DNA of 64,000 nucleotides from Hygrocybe punicea (lineage: Eukaryota; Basidiomycota; Agaricomycetes; Agaricales; Hygrophoraceae). This document shows, piece after piece, positions 23,930-36,800 of this stretch (within the stretch, counting starts at the first letter, position 1; every line of letters starts with the position of its first letter). The notes beneath the pieces are model-generated. The model searched no databases, was not told the origin of the DNA, and saw only the letters and a program-made list of their open reading frames with translations. A program made the translations under genes and the position numbers. Where the stretch lies: assembly GCA_963556145.1 (NCBI GenBank), contig OY744461.1, positions 4,216,001-4,280,000 of the forward strand, in the 5' to 3' direction.

Positions 23930-24724
23930 TGTAGAGGGTCCTCGACCCTCTGAGGCCGTAACATCGATATCTAGCGAATCCGCTCGAACCCGACGTCTCT
24001 AGCAGTCTACGCTCGAACCCGACGTAACCCGACGCAACCCGATGCATACCGACTAGCATGGCCGCTCACGTACCTGGTCGGTCTATCTCATAAACTCACG
24101 GAACTTCAAATATCGAAGATAGATCTCATCGGACTGGGATCCCGACATCGGACTTGCCTTATTCACGCCTAGCGTCTCCCTTATGGGGATATAGTAAAGT
24201 ATATTGCATCTTTTACGGTTTTTCATATCTTCCACCCATTTTCCCTGTCATCGTCGCCTCGCAACGCTCTTCCTACTTCCCCATTTTTATTCTCCTTTGT
24301 CTCCTCTCATCGGCCGAGGACTCTCGTCCGAATCTAGGTACACAAATTTGTAGTATAAAAACGGTGCCCAAGCGCCGTCTCAAAATAAGAAACCAGTTCC
24401 CCCATTTCCTCTCTCTGAGAATTAAGTCTCTCAGTAAATTCCATCGCACACATCGCTTGTCGGATTCCTCGACGCCCTCCCCGTCGTTCTACCGCCTTTA
24501 TCTCTACGTTACTCGTCACCCGACACCCGACCCGCCGTACCCGACATCGTCGGCCTCGTCGGCTTCGATCGGTCTCCATAGATTTCAGTAGTTTACTCGG
24601 CGGCTTCTTACTTTTTATATCCTATTATCTTACTGAAGCTTGTTAGACTATTCCTAGTCACTTCTACGCTGACCCCACAGGCTTAGGATTATTATTCCGC
24701 AGCCACCCCGACCTCGCCTTTACA
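23930..24724 (+). repeat. Gypsy-1 5' LTR
   Basis: 795 bp, begins TGTAGAGGGTCC and ends CTCGCCTTTACA. TATA box GTATAAAAACGG at about 24354, so transcription should start near 24380. Nearly identical to 39225-40019. Confidence 0.93.
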
Positions 24725-24726
24725 TC

Positions 24727-24743
24727 TGGAGCCCACCGCGAGG
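24727..24743 (+). other. Gypsy-1 primer binding site
   Basis: TGGAGCCCACCGCGAGG lies two bases after the LTR and starts with TGG, the complement of a tRNA CCA end. Gypsy-2 has TGGAGCCCACCACGAGG in the same place, so both probably use the same primer tRNA. The tRNA identity was not determined. Confidence 0.7.
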
Positions 24744-26599
24744 AATAGTCTAGCACCACCATAGCTTCCTCTTCCCGTATCCCTCCCTCTGACCGTCGTC
24801 TTCGAGATCTTCCTCGAAGAACTCTTTAACAAGAACTCTCTTTAGCCGCCTTCGACCCGACAATCGACGACGACTTCTTCCAGCTAGTACCCGACCACCT
24901 CGCTCGACATAACAACCTCCCGCTCGTCTCAGGGTCAAACACCCCCCTATATCTTTCATCCGACAGTCTCGAATCGGTCGATATACCGATAATTACCATC
25001 ACACCCGACTCATCCGATCTCAGTTCGACACCCGCATCGCCTACGTCCCCGACTTCGACCTCGTTAGAACCCCCGTCCACGTCTTCGCTCTCGATATCGA
25101 AAACTCCGTCATCGTCATCGTCTCCGTCTTCGCTCTCGACATCGAATAATCCGTCATCGTCATCGTCCCCGTCATCGTCATCGCCTACGCCGTCATCGTC
25201 CACGTTACCCGACCCGCTCATCGCACACCCGACAACCGCTTCATCGACATCTCAGCTCCTTCCACCCACAATGACTTCGACCTCTGGATCCTCGACCGCT
25301 CCCCACGTTACCGCTCCCCATGTTACTCCACGACAAATGCCCGCTCGCGGTCACTCCACGGCCCCGACCTTCGACGGGAACCCGCTCAATTTAAACCGTT
25401 TCTTCGAAGAAGTCGAGATACTTGCTGCCGATGCCGCTCTCGACGACGCAGGACGCATTAAGCATAGTCTGCGCTACGCGTCGCTTAGCGACTACGAGCT
25501 TTGGGCAAGTTTGCCTAGCGCGACCGGCGTCGATTATGCCGCATTCAAGAAGAGCGTACTCGTGCTATACCCGGGTACGGAAGACGATCACCGGTACACT
25601 ATGGCGGATCTCGACCGTCTTACGCACACCCAAACCGCTTACGGTATCCGTACCCGCGCCGAACTTGGCGAATATTACCACGAGTTCATCCGGATCTCGG
25701 GATTCCTCTTAGACAAGGGTCGAATCTCTCCCCGAGAACGCAACATCGCGTACGAGAACGGCTTCCATGTCGAGCTTAAAAAGGACATCAAAACCCGTCT
25801 GCAGTACCAAAAGCCGAACCATTTCCATAGCGACCCTTACGACTTCCAGGACTTCCACAATTGCACCCACTTCCTGCTGGCCGGAACCGCGGCCGAACCG
25901 TCCACCGTCTCTCGTCTCTCGTCAACGTCACCTGCCGCCATCCGGTACTCGACTCCAATGGAACCCGCCACCCGCTACCCGCCACCCGCTCGCTATGACC
26001 CGGTCATTCCTAAAGCGGAACCGGTCGAACCTAACGTATCCGACCTATTTCGTCTCGTTTCGCAACAACTCGCCGTCCTCACACAAGCCCTCACCGAACG
26101 CAACAACCCCCCAAAGCCGTGTGCAAATAGGGCTGAGCCGACCACCGCGGGACAGGGTTTCACCAATTTCAACTGCCTCTTTTGCAACGACCCGTTCCAT
26201 CGTATACGCGATTGTCCTATTTGCGAGCAGTACACTCGAGACGGGATATGCCGCAAGAACGAGCACGGCCGCATCGTGTTGCCTAACGGAATGTATCTTC
26301 CAAAGGCTATCGTCGGCAAAAATATGAGGGAATGCTTCGACGCGTGGCATGCACAGAACCCCGGCAACCGCGCTCCCCCTGCCCGCAACCCCACAGAACC
26401 GTTCCAACGCGACCCGCCGCCTCATGTCAAAGCTAACTTCGTCTCCGCTGTCGAAGTAACCACCTACGAACCAGAGGCCACTACCGAGTACGCCGACATC
26501 TTTCAGTCCACGACGTCCGACATCGACGACGACAACGAACAGATTCAGTAGACCCAGTCGTTTTGGTTAACCCAATCGCAGATATAGTTGCAAAAGGTA

Positions 26600-28030
26600 G
26601 GTACACATAGCACAGTTGCTTGCTGGGGGGGTAGGTTAACCCAAAAGACAGCACTTGCTGGGGAAATGTGGTGTGGTAGGTTGACCCAGGTACAGCTCTT
26701 GCTGGTCAAGGCTGGCTGGTTGGGTCAACCTGGTGTCAGCTCTGCCATGGAGTCGGTTAACCCAGGGCAGCTATTCCAGGATGGTTGGGTTGACCCAGGC
26801 CCAGCTGTTCAAGCCATGTGGGTTGACCTGGCTGCAGTTATTGTTGCAGCACTGGGTTGACCCCAGTCCAGCTCTTGCTGCAGGCTGGGGTTGACCTAGA
26901 TGCAGCTGTTGCTGCAGAACTGGGTTGACTAGGGCCCAGCACTTGCTGGAGGGTGGGGTGACTGGGGTCCAGCGATTGCTGCAGCACTGGGTTGACCTGG
27001 CCCCAGCTCTTGCTGCAGCACCGGGTCAACCAAGGGCCAGTTATTGCTGCAGCATGGGGTTGACCTGGCCCCAGCTCTTGCTGCAGCACCGGGTCAACCA
27101 AGGGCCAGTTATTGCTGCAGCATGGGGTTGACCTGGTCCCAGCTCTTGCTGCAGCACAGGGTCAACCTGGGCCCAGCTATTGCTGCAGCATTGGGTTGAC
27201 CTGGGCCCAGCTATTGTTGCAGCACTGGGTTGACCCGGGTCCAGCACCTGCTGCAGGGCTTGGGTTGACCAGGATCAGCTATTGCTGCAGCACCAGGTCG
27301 ACCTGGGCCCAGGTATTGCTGCAGCATTGGGCTGACCTGGGTCCAGCACCTGCAGGGCTTGGGTTGACCAGGATCCAGCTGTTGCTGCACCACCAGGTCG
27401 ACCTGGGCCCAGCTATTGCTGCAGCACTGGGTTGACCCAGGTCCAGCACCTGCTGCAGGGCTTGGGTTTACCGGGAGCCAGCGATTGCTGCAGCACTGGG
27501 TTGACCTGGCCCCAGCTCTTGCTGCAGCACCGGGTCAACCCAGGGCCAGTTATTGCTGCAGCATTAGGTGGACCCAGGTCCAGCACCTGCTGCAGGGCTT
27601 GGGTTGACCAGGATCCAGCTATTGCTGCAGCACCAGGTCGACCTGGGCCCAGCTATTGCTGCAACATTGGGTTGACCTGGGCCAGCTATTGCTGCAGGAT
27701 TGGGTTGACCTGGCCCCAGCTCTTGCTGCAGCCCCAGGTCGACCTGGGCCCAGCTATTGCCACAGCATTGGGTTGACCTCAGCCTAGCTATTGCTGCAGC
27801 ACTGGGTTGACCCAGGTCCAGCACTTGCTGCAGGATAGGTTGCCAGGGGCACAGCTCGTTCTGCACCATTGGGTTGATCCTGGACCCACTGATGGGGCAG
27901 GCTTGGGTTCACCAGGGTCTGGCTATTGCTCCAGCACTGCGTTGCCATGCCCAGCTTTTGCTGCAGAAATGGGTTGACCCTGGCCCAGCTCTCCCTGCAG
28001 CATTGGGTTGACCAGCGTCCAGCTCTTGCT
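26600..28030 (+). repeat. left-arm ~46-bp satellite
   Basis: About thirty diverged units of the GGGTTGACCTGGCCCAGCT-ATTGCTGCAGCACT type; mirrored in 31530-32770. Each unit holds a GCTGCAGC palindrome and a GGTTGACC/GGTCAACC word. Frames of repeated LLLQHWVDLAPALAAAP type are repeat artefacts. Confidence 0.9.
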
Positions 28031-28695
28031 GCAATGTGGGCTCATGTCGGTCGACAGGCTTGCATCACATCCCACTTTGCCTGCATGTATTTCATGTTCC
28101 AAACATTGCCAGAGCCCACACCAGCTCAAGCCAATATTTATTCAGAAACTGCCATATAAAATAATCAAAATTTTTCAACCTGTACATGACATAAATGTAC
28201 CACGTAATATAATTTGAATGCACTTATTAAAAACACAGGGAATAGCAAAATTAAAATTTTATTATTTTGACAATGCACAATCTCTTACTTTTACTATCAG
28301 TCAGCCATTACAGGAGCTACTTATCCCCAATGACAATCTATGACAAAATCAGAACTTACCCCACTTGGAATATTGTGCTTTTCTATTCAATATTGCTCAA
28401 TTCTCCATTGGAATCAATATATATAACCTCACCATTACTTAAAATAGACATAAATTTAATGATTATTTTATCCAAATACCTAATTAACTAGTGAAGGGCA
28501 GAAGGCAGGTGAGAGGAAGATAGGTGGGTGTGGAGTGGGAGGAAGGTGGGAGTGGGAGAAGGGAGTGGGAGTGGAGTGGGAGTGGGAGAAGAGGGAAGGT
28601 GGGAAGGCAGCAGGGAAGGGAGGGAGACAGAGACGGAGACGGAGACGGAGACGGAGAGGGACAGGGAGAGAGGGAGGAGAGTGGACTGTACATAC

Positions 28696-29470
28696 GTTCC
28701 CGTTGTCCTCGTCGTCTTCATCTACGTCTCCGCCGTCCTCGTCCCCCTCGTTCCCGTCCCCGTCCCCGTCCCCGTCCACGCCCTTCCGGTCCCTGTCGTT
28801 CCCGTTCCCGTCATTCCTCTCGTCGTCGTCATCGTCGTCGTTGTCGTCGTCATCTGCCGTAGTCCTCGTCGTCCGATGGATGGTCGTCGTCGTCTGCGTC
28901 GTCCTGTCGTCCCCTAGCTGGCCATCCCCGTCGTTCCCGTCCCCGTTGTCCCCGTTCCCAACGTCGTCCTCGTTGTCGTCGTCCCCGTCTCCGTCCCCGT
29001 CCTCGTCCTCGTCGATCCCTGGATGGTCGTCGACTCCGTCGTCCTGTCGTCTCTTCGCTGGCCGTCTCCGTCCCCGTCGTCTTCCCCGGCTGGCGGTCTG
29101 TGCCCTCGTCGCCTCTGTCCTCGTCGTTGCCTGCCATCCGCCGTTTCGGCCCTTCAGTTGGGCGTTGAGGTGACATGGCGCGGGCATGCGTGTTGCGGTC
29201 AATTCCAGGCGCGGCAGTGAGAAAGTCCTTCATAAAAACAATAATATTAGCTAGCATAGTAATAGTAATAAATTTTGAGAAATATACATACCTTCTACTT
29301 GATTTTGCTGCTGTTGCTGTTCTCGTGGACGCATCGTGGAGTACGCGAACCCACGCTGGAGGTTGCCGATTGCCCAAACGGGCGCGAGTTGCCTTATATG
29401 TAACCAAGATCTTACTTTTCTCAGTGTAATTGCATGGAGCACAACAACTGTGTAGCACATTTAAGACCAT
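28696..29470 (-). CDS. Asp-rich low-complexity ORF, left-arm copy, spliced
   Basis: Exon 1 runs from ATG 29470 (MVLNVLHSCC) through KATRARLGNRQPPAW to about 29292. An intron (29228-29291, GTATGTAT...ATGAAG) joins in phase to exon 2, whose frame encodes RRQDDGVDDHPGIDEDEDGD and further Asp/Asn/Gly runs. A second donor-like GTATGTAC lies at 28695-28688, followed by a C-rich tract. The right arm has a homologous gene in opposite orientation (30063-30790), with ATRTRLGNRQLPVGFPA at the equivalent place. A third relic is at 43712/50070-50763. I know no function. The shared splice sites suggest it was once a real gene, but the low-complexity sequence could drift under weak constraint. Confidence 0.45.
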
Positions 29471-30062
29471 GTAGGGATAGAATTAGCCTCTAACTACATC
29501 CTCCCCAAATTTTGTATTTTATTATGGCATACATAGAGAGATATCCATGATTCATTGATACCTCCCTGCCAATTTCGGACCCTTCAAATGCTACTTTACC
29601 AATATTGCTCTGAAAAATATGAGAATAATTGTGAAACTACTATGTAAAGTATCTATTGTATTGATGATCAGTGCCTGGCACTTGGTGGTCCCAGAATCTG
29701 TTGTAGCCAAGAAATGAAAGGTTCAAAGTAAAGCTGAACTTGAAGCTTGAAGTTCGGACTTGGTTGATGGGTCAGCCACAATGCACAATTCTGTGCATTT
29801 GCTTGGCTGAAACAAAGGTCCTGGTCCACCAACAATCAGGCACTTATGTGTACCACAATGAGTACTCATTCAAGTACTCCTTAGATTAATTTCAGATTTT
29901 TAAGACAAAGTTAGATCATTAAGGGTCCAATTCTGGCAGAGGAATGGAATAAATTGTGAATAGCTCTTGATGCAGGGCCGAATAAAATACAAATTTTGGT
30001 GTGAGGGTAGATATACCATATTTACACCTTTTGAGGATCTCACTTCGGGTATGCATGCATTG
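29471..30062. other. central spacer of the foldback element
   Basis: Single-copy AT-rich DNA between the two arms. No gene seen and no inverted counterpart. Confidence 0.6.
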
Positions 30063-30795
30063 TTGTGCATGCTAGAAGATTCAAAAGCTTCAGCGACACT
30101 TCCATGTTTGGCAACTCGAACCCGTTTGGGAAATCGGCAACTGCCGGTTGGCTTTCCCGCGCGAGTTCAAACATCGACTCGTTTTCAACAAGAACGCGTC
30201 AACGACAGGAGACGGGTGCAGAGGAGCACCCGAGGTAATTTCTGATTTTAACTTTTTGGTATTCTTTGCTAATTGTTGACCTTTTGCAGGTACCCCACGC
30301 CAAACAGGCGATTCCGAACACCCAACAGCAGAACACAACGCGCCAGCAAACAGAACGGAAGCCGACGAAAACGGCCACCGTGAGGATGCCGCGAGGCCGG
30401 GTACGAGGATGCGCCAACGACCAGGACGGACGGCCGAGACAACCACGACGGCAACGACGAGGACAGTCGACGAGGTCACAGACGGCCGGCGAGGGGACGT
30501 CGGGGCGGAGAAGGATAGCGACGGGACGACAGGACGACGGAGACGACGACGACCATCCGGGGGACGACGACAACCATCCAGGTGACGACGAGGACGACGA
30601 CGGGGACGGAGACGCGGATGACGACGACAACGAGGACGATGACGACGAGGACGGGAACGACGGGAACAGGTACGACAGCGACGGGGACGACGGGGACGAG
30701 GACGGCGGAGACGCAGACGAGGACGACGGGACGAGGACGACGGGATGAGGACGACGGGACGAGGACGGCGGAGATGCAGACGAAGACGACGAGGA
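30063..30795 (+). CDS. Asp-rich low-complexity ORF, right-arm copy, spliced
   Basis: The inverted counterpart of the left-arm ORF. Exon 1 contains LATRTRLGNRQLPVGFPARV and ends RRRVQRSTR. The intron is about 30234-30290 (GTAATTTC...TTGCAG). Exon 2 is GAC-rich: one frame gives GRQDDGDDDDHPGDDDNHPG and long Asp runs to TGA 30746-30748, another gives MRQRPGRTAETTTTATTRT and an Arg-rich end near 30582. The exon is followed by a donor-like GTATGTAC and a CCCTCTCC tract, as in the left arm. Which frame is real cannot be decided here. Exon 1 may begin upstream at 29967. Confidence 0.42.
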
Positions 30796-31529
30796 CGACG
30801 GAAACGCGAGAGGTATGTACATCCCACCCCTGCTCCCTCTCCCTCTCCCTATCCCAGTCCTCCTCCATCTCCATCTCCCTCTCCCTCTCCCTGCTGCCCT
30901 TCCCTCCTGCCTCCACCTTCCCTCTTCTCCCACTCCCACCCCCTTCTCCCACACCCATCCCCTTCTCCCATTCCCACCTTTCTCCACTCCCACTCCCACC
31001 TTCTTCCCACTCCCACTCCCACCGTCTTCCCACTCCACACCCACCTATCTTCCTCTCACCTGCCTTCTGCCCTTCACTATTTAATTAGGTATTTAGATAA
31101 AATAATCATTAAATTTATGTCTATTTTAAGTAATGGTGAGGTTATATATATTGATTCCAATGGAGAATTGAGCAATATTGAATAGAAAAGCACAATATTC
31201 CAAGTGGGGTAAGTTCTGATTTTGTCATAGATTGTCATTGGGGATAAGTAGCTCCTGTAATGGCTGACTGATAGTAAAAGTAAGAGATTGTGCATTGTCA
31301 AAATAATAAAATTTTAATTTTGCTATTCCCTGTGTTTTTAATAAGTGCATTCAAATTATATTACGTGGTACATTTATGTCATGTACAGGTTGAAAAATTT
31401 TGATTACTTTATATGGCAGTTTCTGAATAAATATTGGCTTGAGCTGGTGTGGGCTCTGGCAATGTTTGGAACATGAAATACATGCAGGCAAAGTGGGATG
31501 TGATGCAAGCCTGTCGACCGACATGAGCC

Positions 31530-32770
31530 CACATTGCAGCAAGAGCTGGACGCTGGTCAACCCAATGCTGCAGGGAGAGCTGGGCCAGGGTCAACCCATT
31601 TCTGCAGCAAAAGCTGGGCATGGCAACGCAGTGCTGGAGCAATAGCCAGACCCTGGTGAACCCAAGCCTGCCCCATCAGTGGGTCCAGGATCAACCCAAT
31701 GGTGCAGAACGAGCTGTGCCCCTGGCAACCTATCCTGCAGCAAGTGCTGGACCTGGGTCAACCCAGTGCTGCAGCAATAGCTAGGCTGAGGTCAACCCAA
31801 TGCTGTGGCAATAGCTGGGCCCAGGTCGACCTGGGGCTGCAGCAAGAGCTGGGGCCAGGTCAACCCAATCCTGCAGCAATAGCTGGCCCAGGTCAACCCA
31901 ATGTTGCAGCAATAGCTGGGCCCAGGTCGACCTGGTGCTGCAGCAATAGCTGGATCCTGGTCAACCCAAGCCCTGCAGCAGGTGCTGGACCTGGGTCCAC
32001 CTAATGCTGCAGCAATAACTGGCCCTGGGTTGACCCGGTGCTGCAGCAAGAGCTGGGGCCAGGTCAACCCAGTGCTGCAGCAATCGCTGGCTCCTGGTCA
32101 ACCCAAGCCCTGCAGCAGGTGCTGGACCTGGGTTGACCCAATGCTGCAACAAGAGCTGGACCTGGGTTGACCCAATGCTGCAGCAATAGCTGGGCCCAGG
32201 TTGACCCTGTGCTGCAGCAAGAGCTGGGACCAGGTCAACCCCATGCTGCAGCAATAACTGGCCCTTGGTTGACCCGGTGCTGCAGCAAGAGCTGGGGCCA
32301 GGTCAACCCCATGCTGCAGCAATAACTGGCCCTTGGTTGACCCGGTGCTGCAGCAAGAGCTGGGGCCAGGTCAACCCAGTGCTGCAGCAATCGCTGGACC
32401 CCAGTCACCCCACCCTCCAGCAAGTGCTGGGCCCTAGTCAACCCAGTTCTGCAGCAACAGCTGCATCTAGGTCAACCCCAGCCTGCAGCAAGAGCTGGAC
32501 TGGGGTCAACCCAGTGCTGCAACAATAACTGCAGCCAGGTCAACCCACATGGCTTGAACAGCTGGGCCTGGGTCAACCCAACCATCCTGGAATAGCTGCC
32601 CTGGGTTAACCGACTCCATGGCAGAGCTGACACCAGGTTGACCCAACCAGCCAGCCTTGACCAGCAAGAGCTGTACCTGGGTCAACCTACCACACCACAT
32701 TTCCCCAGCAAGTGCTGTCTTTTGGGTTAACCTACCCCCCCAGCAAGCAACTGCGCTATGTGTACCTACC
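31530..32770 (-). repeat. right-arm ~46-bp satellite
   Basis: Inverted copy of the satellite at 26600-28030, with a few fewer units, so the arms have exchanged or lost repeats since formation. Confidence 0.9.
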
Positions 32771-33798
32771 TTTTGCAACTATATCTGCGATTGGGTTAAC
32801 CAAAACGACTGGGTCTACTGACAGATTAAGGTTCTGGAAGCCGAAGTGCAGCGGCTTCGTAAACGGGTTAGATTCGACGGTGTAGAAATCCCATCAAAGA
32901 CGAAAGGCAAGTCTAGAGAAACGTTTCCCAATCTGCCCACCACTTCCACGTCTGTCCCCGCTGCAAAACCCGCCGAGAAAACGGCCAGACCTATCAACGA
33001 GCAGCCGATCACCATAGTCCCCCCTTCGAACACGCGGCCGACCGAGCCGACCGCCCTTGTACCGCACACTCCCCAGAACCTTCCCGCATCGCACCCCCAA
33101 TACCGCTACCAAGCCCCCATCGAAGATCCCGGTATCGCCAAATCCGTCATCGACCGCGCGCTCGATTCTCAAGTCTGCATTTCGCAGCGAGAACTTTTAG
33201 CCATGTCGTCCGACGCCCGCCGTCACATGAAGGACCTCACTACGTCGAAAAAGGTCACCGCCGAGAGTAACAACGTCGAGGTCTTCCACTTTCACGCACC
33301 CGAAATCCCCACTCGCGCCTGTCAACACTGTCAGGAAAACATCCCGCTCGTCGTCGGCCGCGACTCAGTCCCTCTCCGTGCGGTCTACCCGCTCATCAAC
33401 GGCAAATTCGTATTCGAGTGTGTCCTCGACAACGGTTCCATGATCATCGGCATGCGGCGCGATATTTGGGAGAAACTCGGTTACGGCCTCCAAAATATGA
33501 AGATGCGGATGCAGTCGGCAAATAAAAGCGACAACGACACCCTCGGCCGGATCGCCAACCTAAAATTCACCTTCGGCGACGTCGATCTTTTCCTCCAAGT
33601 CCAAGTCGTCGACGACGCCCCCTACGAGATCCTCATCGGCCGCCCGTTCTTCACGCTTTCCGAGGCCCTTACGAAGGATTATAAAAACGGAGAACAACAG
33701 GTCACGATCACGGATCCAAACACCGGCGCCGTCGTCACCTTGCCCACCATCGAGCACAACCAAAAGAACCGACGAGAGCGGTCCGACACCGGAAAGCC

Positions 33799-33811
33799 GG
33801 ATTTTTAGAAG
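33799..33811 (+). promoter_or_regulatory. putative -1 frameshift site between protease and RT
   Basis: The gag-protease frame ends GAT TTT TAG. Slipping back one base on the five-T run gives TTT TTA GAA and enters the pol frame, which is open from here. A run of T directly before a stop codon is a plausible -1 slip site, and Gypsy elements commonly use one. No downstream pseudoknot was modelled. Confidence 0.5.
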
Positions 33812-36800
33812 TCGAGGACCCGGAGATACCTCTCGGGAAGGACGCACCGGGAGATGAGAAGCCGCCACTCGAAAGCGACCACACCTATACCACGAACTAT
33901 GCTTCCCTTTTGCCGTTTCCCCTAGAAGAGGACTTATGTTTTTCTATCGATTTAGATTTCTCTTCGTCTCAGCCTCAGACTGCCGCCCAGTACATTTCAT
34001 TGTTGACCGATGTACAAAATCAGCTACGTACTACCGATACCCTTCCTTCGTCTTGTTCCGTCTCCGCTCCTGCGTCACATATTTCTTCTTCGAATATTTG
34101 TAACAAGGCCTCTACTGAACACGCTACTTATATCTCGTATACCACCCCCCCTACCAGGGACCTAAAAGGAGTCGTTACCAAGAAAAAGTATAAGAAGGTA
34201 GCCGATCGTATCCGCCCAATTTCTACCACTCTCCCCGACGAATACCGTATCATACGCGAGATCACCGGCGACCCGCTAGCCGATTTACCCACGCTCCCGA
34301 CTCACCCGCCCGACTTTACACCCGGCACCCGCTATACCCAGGAACGACACGACGCGATGCCGATGAACTCGGATGGATTCCTTTGGCCTGAGGAAGAAAA
34401 ACTCGGCCACCATATCATCAAAACGCAAGAAGCCGCCTTCGCCTGGAACGAATCCGAGAAAGGCCAGTTCAATACGGACTACTTCCCGCCGATCCACATT
34501 CCCACCGTACCGCACGACCCGTGGGTCCATCGCAATATCCCAATCCCACCCGGCATCCTTAACGAAGTCATCGGCATCATCAAAGACAAAATTAGCGCCG
34601 GTACCTATGAACCCTCGAATTCGTCATATCGCTCCCGCTGGTTCTGCGTTTTGAAAAAGGACGGGAAGTCTCTTCGAATCGTCCACGATCTACAGCCGCT
34701 TAACGCCGTCACTATCCGCGATCCCGCCGTACCGCCCATGATCGAGCACTTGGCCGAGGCCTTTGGCGGCCACTCTTGCTACGCTTCCTTCGACCTCTTC
34801 GTCTCTTTCGACCAACGCCTCGTCCACCCCTCGTCTCGGGACTATATGACTTTTCAGTCTCCACTCGGAACGCTTCGACTTACGCGGATTGCTATGGGAT
34901 ACACAAATTCCCCGCAGATCCTACACGGTGACTCTACGTACATCCTCCGTGACGAAATCCCTCATCTTGCCGTTCCGTATATGGACGATATTCCCGTCAA
35001 AGGGCCTCCAACCCGCTACGAGCAACCCGACGGTACCTACGAGACTATACCCGAGAACCCGGCAATCCGACGTTTCATTTGGGAACACTTCCAAGGTGTC
35101 AACCGCGTCATCCAGCGTTTCCGCTATGTCGGCGGTACCTTCAACGGCAAAAAACTCGAGTTGTGTCGACCCTCAGTCATCGTTGTTGGCCACCGATGCA
35201 CATACGAAGGAAGAGTAGCCGATGACTCCAAAGTACAGAAGATTCGCGATTGGCCACTGCCGACCAACCTCACCGAAGTTCGCGCCTTTCTCGGTATCTG
35301 CGGCGTCTTGCGTATTTTTATCAAGGACTTCTCGCTTCACTCCCGACCCCTCGTCTGCCTTACCCGCAAAGGTATACCCTTCGAATTTGGTGAAGAAGAA
35401 GAGACCGCCGTCGACTACCTCAAAAACGCCGTCATTACGTCGCCAGCGCTGCGCGCTATCGACTACACGCGTGAATGGGAAGTGATTCTCGCCGTCAATT
35501 CATCCGTTCTTGGAGTCGGCTTCGTTCTTATGCAAATCCGCGCCGACGGAAAGCGCTATCCGAATCGCTTTGGTTCAATATCGTGGAACGAACGCGAAGC
35601 CCGATACTCTCAGTCCAAGCTCGAGCTTTACGGTCTCTTCAGGGCCCTCCGCGCCTATCGGATTTTCATTATCGGCGTCCGCAACCTCACCGTTGAAGTC
35701 GACGCGAAGTACATAAAAGGGATGCTCAACAACCCCGACATTCAGCCCAATGCAACGATCAACCGATGGATAGCCGGCGTGCTCTTATTTGACTTTAGAC
35801 TCGTTCACGTACCCGCTTCCGCACACGGTGCACCCGACGGACTCTCCCGACGTCCCCGCGCTGCAGAAGACCCCGAGGAGATCAACGACTCCGACGATTG
35901 GCTCGACCACTCCTACGGTTTCTTTATGGAAGTCGTCAACTACCGACCCGTCCCCATACCGTCTAAGCCGATTGCCGTATGCGGCCGCTGCCGTGCCACA
36001 GCCGACCGACTCCAAGAATTACCGGCCGTCCTCGTCTACACAAATCAGGAAGCCGTTTCTGACATACCGCGATCCGATAAAGCCCGCGCGGCCGACGTTC
36101 GTCTTGCCCTCGTCGAGACTTGGTTACGAGATCTAACCCGACCCGCGAACTTCACGGACGAAGAATACCGTCTGTTCCTACGATACGCCCTTGAATTCTT
36201 CGTCACCGATAACAAGCTTTGGCGCAAAGACCGTCACGGAAAACACAAACTCGTCATACCGCCCGACCGCCGGCTTCAGTTACTCAAAGACGCTCACGAC
36301 TCTCTCGGCCACAAAGGTATATTCTCCGTCCGCGCTCGGCTACTCGACCGTTTCTGGTGGCCGCACCTCGACCACGACGTTAAGTGGTACGTCCAGTCTT
36401 GCCATCAGTGCCAAGTACGGCAAATGCGTTATCATCACATTCCGCCCACCGTCGCTACACCGGCCTCACTATTTCGTAAAGCGTATGTCGACACAATGTT
36501 TATGCCACGATCCGGCGGCTATCGATACATCGTCCAAGCCCGTTGCTCCCTGTCCGCCTACCCTGAGTTCCGCATGTTACGCCGCGAGACCGGCTCCACC
36601 ATCGGCACGTTCTTGTTCGAAGACATCTTATGCCGTTGGGGCGCTCTCGAAGAAATCGTCACCGACAACGGCAAGCCGTTCGTAGAAGCGCTCGACTATC
36701 TCGCCTCCTGCTACGGTATCCGCCACATCTGCATTTCGCCCTATAACTCACAAGCGAACGGACCCGTTGAGCGTCGCCACCTAGATGTCCGGGAGGCCAT

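Larger units (their letters stand above)
26545..32821. mobile_element. 6.3-kb foldback element with satellite arms and an acidic-repeat gene in each arm
   Basis: The termini TCAGTAGACCCAGTCG... and their inverted copy are flanked by CAGAT (26540-26544, 32822-32826). Each arm from tip to centre contains: a short unique tip, ~46-bp satellite, a unique AT-rich segment (about 28130-28490 / 31080-31440, nearly identical), a GA/CT-rich microsatellite, and a spliced ORF rich in GAC codons. The centre (about 29470-30060) is not inverted. No transposase was found, so it is non-autonomous. The superfamily is unknown. Confidence 0.88.
25271..33808 (+). pseudogene. Gypsy-1 gag-protease ORF, split by the foldback element
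   Basis: The first part (25271-26544) encodes a capsid-like Gag (APTFDGNPLNLNRFFEEVEI, SLRYASLSDYELWASLPSA, AYGIRTRAELGEYYHEFIRI) and a C-x2-C-x4-H-x4-C knuckle (CLFCNDPFHRIRDC). After the foldback element the frame resumes at 32827 exactly in phase (EQI then KVLEAEVQRLRKRVRF) when one CAGAT copy is removed. The second part contains a retropepsin-like domain: YPLINGKFVFECVLDNGSM, with Asp at the active-site position but DNGS in place of the usual D-S/T-G, and YEILIGRPFF. Stop TAG 33806-33808. Uninterrupted length would be about 751 residues. As it stands the protein ends after Gln at 26551, so the copy is disabled. Confidence 0.85.

Noticed and set aside
24154..24591. 145-residue ORF within the Gypsy-1 LTR (both copies)
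   Set aside because: Lies across the LTR promoter/TATA region; conserved only because the LTRs are recent copies.
24826..25221. Asp/Gly-rich minus-strand ORF in the Gypsy-1 leader
   Set aside because: Antisense of a TCGTCATCG simple repeat just upstream of gag; no independent support.
28524..31185. Ser/Pro/Val-rich ORFs opposite the GAC-rich exons
   Set aside because: Simple-sequence artefacts of trinucleotide repeats; only the frames that share splice sites and motifs between arms were kept.
26588..32778. Many long ORFs of LLLQHWVDLAPALAAAP and QSLDPSHPTLQQ type on both strands
   Set aside because: They are translations of the ~46-bp satellite, mirrored in the two arms, with no start context, splice pattern or domain.
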